Positions 43,749-50,108 of a stretch of 50,108 nt of DNA are shown piece after piece. Position 1 is the first letter of the stretch, and the number at the start of each line of letters is the position of its first letter. The notes below the pieces were generated by a model. That model did no database searches. It had not been told where the DNA came from and saw nothing but the letters and a program-made list of their open reading frames with translations. Both the position numbers and the translations under genes were made by a program. This DNA comes from Candidatus Allofournierella pullistercoris (GTDB lineage: Bacteria > Bacillota > Clostridia > Oscillospirales > Ruminococcaceae), in contig JAHLFP010000007.1 of NCBI GenBank assembly GCA_018883715.1, positions 1 to 50,108 of the forward strand, written 5' to 3'.

Positions 43749-45278
43749 TTACTTTTTTGTGAATTTCAACTTATTTTTCAGGAAAGCCAACTTTTCCATA
43801 ACCAAAGAAAATTCTTCGGTGCGATGGTAGAACAAAATCATCAATCCATTGTACACAACGGTGATAAGCAGGCCTTTGGCAATCCAGCTGAGCAGATTTT
43901 CCCCTGGCACAATTTGTACCATAAGGAAAGAAGCTCCTCCGGCCACAATCATGGTCAGCAGGTTAATGAAATAGGTGACAAAATAGCTTTTGCTGGAACA
44001 CTCAAAGCCATAGTGGTACAAAATGTGGGTATCATACCAGAATACGCACAAAACACTCACCACAGTACCTGCAAAAACACCTGCCGGGCCCATAACATTT
44101 ACCAATGCAATGGAAAGTGCAAGGTTCAGTATTCCCTCTACAAATGCTTTGTAACGGTCGTACCAATAAAGGCCAAGGGCATCACGGTATACGCTGATAA
44201 CCGCCCGCAAACCACTCATATAAAAAATAGTTACCACAAGGAATACAATCAGCGGACTTAATTCATACCCTGGGCCAACCCAGATGTTCACAAATGGTGT
44301 AATCAACAGCATAAAGCACACAGAGCAGTAACTATATGCCCAATATCCCATGAAATTAATGGCACTGAAGGTTTTAACCAAGGTTTGTTTGTTGCCGATT
44401 GCACCCAGATTGCCTACACTGGCAGTGAAGGAAGAAAATACGGCTCGTACCAAATTGCTAACATTTGCAATAATGAGAGAATAGTTGGAATAAAGGCCTA
44501 CCAACTGCAACCCTGCATAGGCGGAAAGCAGTAGGTTATCTGTGGAGCTTGCCAAGGTACCACCAAAGCGCGCCAGAGAGATTGCGTAGGCATTTTTAAA
44601 GATTGCTCGCACTTCGTCTTTAGGAGGTAGTTCACGGGTATTTTCTTTCAAGAATGGATACATTTTATCTGCTTTCCTGGAAATTAACCAGTTTGATACC
44701 AGCCCTGTAACAATTTGGACAAGCAGATACAGAATAAAGTCATGAAAGATAAAAAGAACTGCCATCTGCAAAACATTTTGTAGCAGGGTGAATCCCTTTT
44801 GATAAATGTTGCAGATATAAGACTGCTGATTAGTATCCAAAATAGAGCGCTTGTAAACCAGCAGATAGGAGCTGACCGTGTTTAAAAGATATAGGATATA
44901 TAGCAAGGAAATATTAGAAATCCCTGCATCGTCCTTAATAAAAAAGTCCAAAAACGGAAAAACAATTAAACCAGCCACCAAGGTGAACCCTGCAATCAGT
45001 CGATATAACAGTCGATACAGGTTCATCTTTTGGCAGATGGCTCGCTTGTCACCCTCTGCCACCGGGGCATACATCCCATAAATTAACGCGGTACCGATAC
45101 CCAATTCCGATAGGGAGAGCACATTTAAAATATTTAAAAACAAGCCATTTACCCCAAAATAGGCCGCATCCAATGTATGGATAAAAACCGTACGGCAAGC
45201 AAATTGCAAAACAGCTACTAAAATTTGTCCACCCACACCGGTGATGATATTTTTGGTTGAGTTGATGGTTCGACTCAT
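43749..45278 (-). CDS. Wzx-type polysaccharide flippase (MOP superfamily)
   Basis: A 509-aa integral membrane protein with about twelve to fourteen hydrophobic segments. The N-terminus INSTKNIITGVGGQILVAVLQFACRTVFIHTL and the ALIYGMYAPVAEGDKRAICQKMNLYRLLYRLI loop resemble lipid-linked oligosaccharide flippases. It probably moves undecaprenyl-linked repeat units across the membrane. It overlaps the acyltransferase gene by 4 bp (ATGA). No polymerase (Wzy) gene is seen in the window. Confidence 0.9.
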   Translation of the reverse strand: MSRTINSTKNIITGVGGQILVAVLQFACRTVFIHTLDAAYFGVNGLFLNILNVLSLSELGIGTALIYGMYAPVAEGDKRAICQKMNLYRLLYRLIAGFTLVAGLIVFPFLDFFIKDDAGISNISLLYILYLLNTVSSYLLVYKRSILDTNQQSYICNIYQKGFTLLQNVLQMAVLFIFHDFILYLLVQIVTGLVSNWLISRKADKMYPFLKENTRELPPKDEVRAIFKNAYAISLARFGGTLASSTDNLLLSAYAGLQLVGLYSNYSLIIANVSNLVRAVFSSFTASVGNLGAIGNKQTLVKTFSAINFMGYWAYSYCSVCFMLLITPFVNIWVGPGYELSPLIVFLVVTIFYMSGLRAVISVYRDALGLYWYDRYKAFVEGILNLALSIALVNVMGPAGVFAGTVVSVLCVFWYDTHILYHYGFECSSKSYFVTYFINLLTMIVAGGASFLMVQIVPGENLLSWIAKGLLITVVYNGLMILFYHRTEEFSLVMEKLAFLKNKLKFTKK

Positions 45279-45874
45279 GTTTTTTCGTGTTCTCCCTTTT
45301 GTTTTACTCGAACCCAGCTTTCACTGGATGGGTCATACTGCTTGATAATCCGGGCGGGTACACCAGCCAGTACGCAAAAATCTGGATACTGCCCCTTTTC
45401 AACCGCGCCAGCGGCTACCACGCAATTTTTCCCAAGAGTGGTGCCATCTAAGAGAACTGCATTCACACCAATCCAACAGCCATCGCCCACAGAAATAGGA
45501 TGCTGACTGCCCGCTTGCACCACAATAGGACGATGGATATCCTGATAGTTGTGGGTATTGGTGATAAAACTGACTCCATCAGCCGTGATAACATTGTCCC
45601 CTATCTGAACTGGCGCGAATACATTGATTCGATTGTTTTCGCCAATCATGCAATGCTTACCAATGGTAAGATCTGCACCATGAAGCACAATTTTTGCACC
45701 ACGGTGAATCCGGGTATACTCCCCTACTGTGGCTGTCTGTCCCGTCCGATTTAGAACACGGACAGCCTCTTCCCATCGTACTGTTTTATCGCATACAATA
45801 CCATTTCTCTTTTTAAAATACGGACTTCGCAATATCCTTGCTTTCCAATTTCGCAACATTTGTAATAGCACCAT
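45275..45874 (-). CDS. Left-handed beta-helix acyltransferase (hexapeptide repeat)
   Basis: A 199-aa trimeric-type O- or N-acetyltransferase. Hexapeptide repeats run from about residue 45 to 165: VGEYTRIHRGAKIVLHGADLTIGKHCMIGENNRINV, then FITNTHNYQDI (catalytic histidine), ISVGDGCWIGVNAVLLDGTTLGKNCVVAAGAV, ending in VLAGVPARIIKQYD, typical of LbH acyltransferases that decorate polysaccharide sugars with acetyl-CoA. ATG 45874 is chosen for AAGGAG upstream; it begins five bases after the preceding glycosyltransferase stop. Acceptor sugar unknown. Confidence 0.9.
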   Translation of the reverse strand: MVLLQMLRNWKARILRSPYFKKRNGIVCDKTVRWEEAVRVLNRTGQTATVGEYTRIHRGAKIVLHGADLTIGKHCMIGENNRINVFAPVQIGDNVITADGVSFITNTHNYQDIHRPIVVQAGSQHPISVGDGCWIGVNAVLLDGTTLGKNCVVAAGAVEKGQYPDFCVLAGVPARIIKQYDPSSESWVRVKQKGEHEKT

Positions 45875-45878
45875 CGTA

Positions 45879-46793
45879 TTACTCCTTATGGCGTTGCATT
45901 TCAGCCAATTTTTGAACCAGCAGCTTTTGTGCGAAGACACTGTTTTTCCACTGGAAACAGATTTTTCGATGCCTCTTCATCGCTGCATCGGTGGATACAA
46001 AACGGTAATGGTTCACCCGGATGGATGGCTGATAGACTGTGTCCATTCCGGCTTGGCGCACCATTACATAAAGCAACTGTTCTTCACCATAGAAAAACGT
46101 GCGAGGGTCAAAAGCATGCTCCATTTTTTGCAGGTAATCCGAGGAGAAAATCAAGCAACACCCGTTGAGTACTCGGTTCTTGTGGAACTGCCGTGCTTCC
46201 TCGTTTTTAAATTCCTCATAGTCTTTGGATTCCGGCGATTCATGCTTATGAACAATCCTTCCCAGTCTATACCGCAACTCATTTAAACCCAGATAGGCAA
46301 TCCAAGCGTTGCGTCGCTTAACAGCAAGCCGTTTTTTCTCCTGTTTCCATGTTCCAATGTCAGACATGAGCCATTCAGCTCTTTTAATAGCAGGTAGATG
46401 GATATACGGCCCCATCACACCGAATGGATGTTCCCGGTAGGTGGCTTCTACCTGCTGGACAAAACCTGGTTCCAGCAGCTCCACATCACTGTTCAGGATA
46501 CAGATAAACCGGCATTTTTTGCGCAAAAAATCATATCCGAGATTATTTCCTCTTGCAAAACCAATATTACCCAGTGTTTTCAAAACAGTTACGTCAGAAT
46601 CCTCCTGTGTTAATTGGCATATCTTTTGGTAGGCATCATCGGGAGAACAGTTATCCACCACCACAATATGGTAAGTTGCAGGCGGTGTGTTGGCTCGGAT
46701 GCTTTGGATACACTGCAAAGTATAGTCCAGTTGGCCATATTGCAGGATTATATAACCCATATCATACAGTGGCTGTGGGGTATCAACTGTCAC
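45879..46793 (-). CDS. Glycosyltransferase family 2 (rhamnosyltransferase-like)
   Basis: A 304-aa GT-A enzyme with MGYIILQYGQLDYTLQCIQSIRA, IVVVDNCSPDDA, LGNIGFARGNNLGYDFLRKKCRFICILNSDVEL (DxD-like NSDVE) and a later GCCLIFSSDYLQKMEHAFDPRTFFYGEEQLLYVMVRQAG (acid-base region). This arrangement matches GT2 enzymes such as rhamnosyltransferases; donor and acceptor are unknown. The start is GTG 46793 with AAAGGAGG seven bases upstream; it overlaps the GT4 gene by 11 bp. Confidence 0.88.
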   Translation of the reverse strand: MTVDTPQPLYDMGYIILQYGQLDYTLQCIQSIRANTPPATYHIVVVDNCSPDDAYQKICQLTQEDSDVTVLKTLGNIGFARGNNLGYDFLRKKCRFICILNSDVELLEPGFVQQVEATYREHPFGVMGPYIHLPAIKRAEWLMSDIGTWKQEKKRLAVKRRNAWIAYLGLNELRYRLGRIVHKHESPESKDYEEFKNEEARQFHKNRVLNGCCLIFSSDYLQKMEHAFDPRTFFYGEEQLLYVMVRQAGMDTVYQPSIRVNHYRFVSTDAAMKRHRKICFQWKNSVFAQKLLVQKLAEMQRHKE

Positions 46794-47991
46794 AAGCAGT
46801 CCTCCTTTGTTTGTAAATGCAGGAATCATCTTCGCTGCGCTTTTGTTCCATCCATTGGTACAGTGGTTTCAGTAAGGCTTTATAGCTGAAATGCTCCTGG
46901 GCGTATCGGGCCACTTCCGGTGCCAGTTTTTTCAGTTGCGCAGGGTTACTTGTCAACTCCTGTAATACCTGTGCAAGTTTTTGCCAGTCCCCAAAGGGAA
47001 TGAGCCGTCCATACTGTTCATGGTTGGTCAAATCATATGCCGCCGGGTACTGAGTACACACAAGCACACATCCATGCGCCTGTGCTTCTGCTGCGGCTAT
47101 ACCAAAACTTTCATAGTCCGAGGGCAAGCAAAAGATTTTTGCTTTTGCATAATAGCCATACAGCGTCTCTCTATCATATACCGGGCCCACCACCTGGATG
47201 CGGCTGACGAGCTGGGGATTTTTATCCAGAAAATCCTGCAAAAAAACCTTAAATTCTTGCTCCATTGGGCCAACTAGCACCAGTTTGTAATCCTGATTTG
47301 TCTGCGCAAACTGGGCAAAACCTTTTACCAGTACATCCGTTCTTTTCTGCTCAAATCCAAGCCGGCCTACGGTAAGGATAATATTTTCCTTTTCCTCCAA
47401 CTTCCAAGCACATCCATCCGCAGGCTGAAAATAGCCGTCCGGCATATAGGCTACCTGGTCAAAGGGATAGTGCCCCTTGATATTATCCAGTGCAATGGTG
47501 TTTTGGACACCCCATAGAATACGGCTTCGGTTGCGTTTGGAATAGACAAAGGTTTTGAAAAACCACCGCTCAAATGCTCCATAAATGGGATGGGAGCTGT
47601 ACTGAACGGCATAGTCGTTGAATTCCGTTTCCTTGCGGTCAAAGTGAACATACACCAGCCCCTTTGGGTTAAGAGCCAGAAATGCCAGGATGCACATCCG
47701 GGTGTGGCGGTACTGGTAAAACAGATGAATTGCATCCAGCTTGCGGGCGTGGGTAACAACCCACAGAAAACTTCTAAGATAATTTGAACCTGCTACCGCC
47801 GGGATATAGGAGGCTTGCAATCCTGAGAGTTCTTTTAAACTGGGATACGCACAGTCAGGCAATAGAGCAATCGTGGACTCACAGCCATAAAAACGGCTTA
47901 GGCCCCATGGAATTAGGCCGATTTCCTTCATGAGATGCACATCCTCCACTTTGGGAAAGATGGTGGCAAATCGAATGGCTTTTTTCGGCAT
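46783..47991 (-). CDS. Glycosyltransferase family 4 (GT-B fold)
   Basis: A 402-aa GT-B glycosyltransferase. The C-terminal donor domain has ENIILTVGRLGFEQKRTDVLVKGFAQF, YKLVLVGPMEQEF, YYAKAKIFCLPSDYESFGIAAAEAQAHGC (the E-x7-E signature) and YGRLIPFGDWQKLAQVL; the N-terminal half is less conserved, with a segment like AIHLFYQYRHTRMCILAF. It adds a sugar from a nucleotide donor to a lipid-linked acceptor in the polysaccharide pathway. ATG 47991 follows GGAAAGGAAG; a TTG two codons earlier is too close to the RBS. Confidence 0.9.
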   Translation of the reverse strand: MPKKAIRFATIFPKVEDVHLMKEIGLIPWGLSRFYGCESTIALLPDCAYPSLKELSGLQASYIPAVAGSNYLRSFLWVVTHARKLDAIHLFYQYRHTRMCILAFLALNPKGLVYVHFDRKETEFNDYAVQYSSHPIYGAFERWFFKTFVYSKRNRSRILWGVQNTIALDNIKGHYPFDQVAYMPDGYFQPADGCAWKLEEKENIILTVGRLGFEQKRTDVLVKGFAQFAQTNQDYKLVLVGPMEQEFKVFLQDFLDKNPQLVSRIQVVGPVYDRETLYGYYAKAKIFCLPSDYESFGIAAAEAQAHGCVLVCTQYPAAYDLTNHEQYGRLIPFGDWQKLAQVLQELTSNPAQLKKLAPEVARYAQEHFSYKALLKPLYQWMEQKRSEDDSCIYKQRRTACDS

Positions 47992-48017
47992 ATGCAAGTC
48001 TTCCTTTCCTTATGCTA

Positions 48018-49013
48018 TTAAATCGTATCCAGAAGGTGTACCAAAGCTTTTGGAAATTTCCATTCCATCAGTTTATCTACCCACAAACGGCGGTTTCTCC
48101 AGGCAGGAATACCACACTGGGCAAGCCATACCTTGCGAGAGTAGTTTAGTTCGTGTGCCATTTTTCTGGATATTTCTTTCTCGCCATGTAGGTAGGCCAT
48201 ACGCCAAATGCCTGAACCATAAATATAGAATCGCACCTGTGTTAATTGCAACAACGATTCGTCATTATAATCTTCTGCAAACTCTACCATCCGCTGTAAT
48301 CCGCGGTATTCATCCAGTCGCCTCTTATTAAAAACATTTCCATGTGTAATGCTACCAGGCCGTTTTCGATAATAGTAAAGGATTTCACTGGACAGATAAA
48401 CATTTCTTGCTTTGCGCAATACCTGTGTTGTCCAGGGACTATCCTCTCCATACCAGATGCTTTCATCAAAATCAGGATAGTTATCCAGCAATGTGCGCCG
48501 GAATAACTTATTCCAAACCATGACGCCGTAGAAGCTACCCATGCTGAGAACATTTTTAGCGGCAGTAATATGGTCTACGCATTTGTCTTGTATATGATTA
48601 TTCTGTTTGGGAAGAATATGACCATCTTGTGTCATTTCTGTAAAGCCACAAAAAGCAGCATCCACATCAGGATGTTCATCCAAGGCTTTTGCCAAAGTCG
48701 CAAGCATTTCTGGGTGTAGGACATCGTCTGAATCAATAAAGATTATGTAGTCTACCCCCCCCCCGGAAAAATTTCGATAACCCTGATTTCGGGCATTTGA
48801 TAGACCGCCATTTTGTTGGTGGATTACTCGAACACGGCTATCCTTTTGCGCCCATGCATCGCACATGGCAGGGCAGTTATCCTTAGAGCCATCGTCCACC
48901 AAAATAATTTCCAAATTTTTGTACGTTTGACCTACCACGCTTCCAAGACATTCGTCCAGGTAATCTTCCACACCATAAACCGGTAGGACTACACCGATTT
49001 TTTTAGATTCCAT
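48018..49013 (-). CDS. Glycosyltransferase family 2 with in-frame G10 tract, candidate phase-variable gene
   Basis: A 331-aa GT2 enzyme: IGVVLPVYGVEDYLDECL, IILVDDGSKDNCPAMCD, NGGLSNARNQGY, the catalytic FIDSDD (DSDD 94-97), later WYGEDSPWTTQVL and YYRKRPGSITHGN. Residues 84-87 (GGGV) are encoded by ten consecutive Gs (48755-48764) plus TA. The neighbouring paralogue has ATGDY there, three residues fewer, so the tract is extra. Ten Gs keep the frame open. With nine Gs the next codon is TAG; with eleven, a TGA follows after GGT and six more codons. Both are before the DxD, so slippage would switch the protein off. Confidence 0.9.
   Translation of the reverse strand: MESKKIGVVLPVYGVEDYLDECLGSVVGQTYKNLEIILVDDGSKDNCPAMCDAWAQKDSRVRVIHQQNGGLSNARNQGYRNFSGGGVDYIIFIDSDDVLHPEMLATLAKALDEHPDVDAAFCGFTEMTQDGHILPKQNNHIQDKCVDHITAAKNVLSMGSFYGVMVWNKLFRRTLLDNYPDFDESIWYGEDSPWTTQVLRKARNVYLSSEILYYYRKRPGSITHGNVFNKRRLDEYRGLQRMVEFAEDYNDESLLQLTQVRFYIYGSGIWRMAYLHGEKEISRKMAHELNYSRKVWLAQCGIPAWRNRRLWVDKLMEWKFPKALVHLLDTI
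48755..48764 (-). repeat. Homopolymer G10 (C10 on plus strand) inside a glycosyltransferase gene
   Basis: Ten G residues in the coding strand, the longest mononucleotide G/C run noticed in the window. Runs of this length mutate by slipped-strand mispairing and are the basis of phase variation in other bacteria. A sequencing length error is possible, although the reading frame stays intact at ten. Confidence 0.9.
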
Positions 49014-49135
49014 CGTTATTACTCCTTGTGCTTATGCAACACCATACTGAAATTTTCCCTTTACTGGTCCATCCTATGAATGCTAAACTATACAAAAACT
49101 TTAAAGTTTATCGCGCATTTCTCTCGTGCCATATA

Positions 49136-50108
49136 TTATATTGTATCAACCCAATGCACAAACTTCTTAGGAAACTTCCATTCTATCATCTTATCCACCC
49201 AGAGACGACGATTCTTCCAGACTGGAATACCCTCCTGTGCCAACCACAATTTGCGAGGTTCTCGCAGTTCCTCGGCCATCTGGTCCGCCAATTTTTGGTT
49301 GCCAGTTTGATATACCATCCGCCATATACCTGATACCCAGATATAAAACCGAATTTTCGCTATATTGATTAATTCTTGGTCGCCATATTGCTTTACTGCA
49401 TCCAACATCTGGTGTTGCGCCTTGTACTCACCTAAACGTTTTTCATCGAATCGATTTCCATATGTTGTACTGCCTGGACGCTTACGATAGTAAAACAAGA
49501 TTTTGCTTGAAAGATAAATTTTTCTTGCATTTTTAAGTACTCGTGTGATCCAAGGAGTATCTTCTCCATAACGGATTGTTTCGTCATAAAGAGGCGAAAT
49601 TTCTTGAAGAATACTTCGCCGGAACAGTTTGTTGGGAGATAGAACATCATAGTACTGTTTTCCAATTACCTTTTTGGCTGCAGATACACGATCCACACAC
49701 TGATCATGTGTTTGTTTGAATATTTCTTGAAGAATTTCTCCATTTTCCATCATGCTAGAAAAGCCACAAAAAGCTCCATCAACATCAGGATATTCATTCA
49801 GGGGTTTTGCCAAAGTTTCAAGCATTTCCAGATGAAGCAGATCATCGGAATCAATGAAAATTACATAGTCACCCGTAGCACACTCAAAACCTCGATTTCG
49901 AGCACTCGAGACACCACCATTTTCCTTGTGAATGACCTGGATTCGGCTATCTTTTTTGGCCCAGGCATCGCACATGGCGGGGCAGTTATCCTTAGAGCCG
50001 TCATCCACCAAGATAATTTCCAGATTTTTATAGGTTTGGCCGACCACACTTTCCAGACACTCGTCCAGGTAATCTTCCACCCCATAGACAGGGATAATTA
50101 CGCTGATT
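49136..50108 (-). CDS. Glycosyltransferase family 2, tandem paralogue, 5' end beyond the window
   Basis: About 324 codons of a GT2 closely related to the gene at 48018-49013. The first readable residues are ISVIIPVYGVEDYLDECLES; then SVVGQTYKNLEIILVDDGSK, NGGVSSARNRGFECATGDYVIFIDSDDLLH, RYGEDTPWITRVLKNARKIYLSSKILFYYRKRPGS and a C-terminus RNRRLWVDKMIEWKFPKKFVHWVDTI that mirrors its neighbour. No homopolymer tract is present. The 5' end lies off the right edge, so the true start is unknown; an internal GTG at 50080 is not the start. Confidence 0.92.
   Translation of the reverse strand, partial: ISVIIPVYGVEDYLDECLESVVGQTYKNLEIILVDDGSKDNCPAMCDAWAKKDSRIQVIHKENGGVSSARNRGFECATGDYVIFIDSDDLLHLEMLETLAKPLNEYPDVDGAFCGFSSMMENGEILQEIFKQTHDQCVDRVSAAKKVIGKQYYDVLSPNKLFRRSILQEISPLYDETIRYGEDTPWITRVLKNARKIYLSSKILFYYRKRPGSTTYGNRFDEKRLGEYKAQHQMLDAVKQYGDQELINIAKIRFYIWVSGIWRMVYQTGNQKLADQMAEELREPRKLWLAQEGIPVWKNRRLWVDKMIEWKFPKKFVHWVDTI

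Noticed and set aside
50075-50080. Start codon at GTG 50080 for the right-most glycosyltransferase
   Set aside because: The reading frame continues upstream to the edge with the conserved GT2 N-terminus (ISVIIPVYG), so the true start lies off the window.

Overview
The window looks like chromosomal DNA of an endospore-forming Firmicute, most likely a Clostridia member of the Oscillospiraceae/Ruminococcaceae type. The reasons are a complete spoIIIA operon, yunB, a gerA-type germinant receptor operon, a Gram-positive T-box leader, hprK, whiA, rapZ, and gene order recognisable from Bacillus subtilis. Almost every gene is on the minus strand, so the biological reading direction runs from high to low coordinates; only a DUF421-DUF4363 pair (28.7-29.8 kb) is on the plus strand. 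No CRISPR array, phage gene, transposase or insertion sequence was seen.

Layout, left to right. 1-7.05 kb: a housekeeping operon read leftwards from an extended -10 promoter at 7.03 kb: asp23/yqhY, nusB, a TsaD/Kae1 paralogue, xseA, xseB, a short-chain prenyl synthase, a YuiD-type PAP2 protein, dxs and tlyA (cut by the left edge). 7.05-11.7 kb: spoIIIAA to spoIIIAH, the mother-cell half of the feeding-tube channel. 11.8-15.9 kb: ligA, yunB and pfkA, each with its own visible promoter or terminator. 15.9-25.1 kb: a long unit read from a promoter at 25.04 kb: hprK, a PHP-domain protein, a ROK glucokinase, murB, rapZ, whiA and dnaE. It joins carbon control, cell-wall precursor synthesis and DNA replication. 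25.1-29.8 kb: a gerA/gerB/gerC germination operon behind a sigma-G-like promoter, divergent from DUF421-DUF4363. 29.8-33.4 kb: nrdR, a class I aminotransferase, an AI-2E/YtvI-type membrane protein and tRNA-Leu(UAA). 33.4-41.1 kb: rnmV, holA, comEC, a phosphoribosyltransferase, a HIT protein and alaS with a well-resolved T-box leader. 41.1-42.8 kb: a class B penicillin-binding protein.

42.9-50.1 kb is the accessory part: a surface-polysaccharide cluster with a probable glycosyltransferase-like unknown, a Wzx-type flippase, a hexapeptide acyltransferase, one GT2, one GT4 and two tandem GT2 paralogues, the last cut by the right edge. The first paralogue carries a run of ten G residues in its reading frame (48755-48764). 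Losing one G creates an immediate stop and gaining one G creates a stop seven codons on, both before the catalytic DxD. This makes it a strong candidate for a phase-variable surface-glycan switch, and it is the most unusual signal in the window.

Start codons were assigned by ribosome-binding site, family length and overlap with the preceding gene. Many genes are translationally coupled by 4-bp ATGA/GTGA/TTGA overlaps. All functional calls come from reading motifs and context; no database search was possible.
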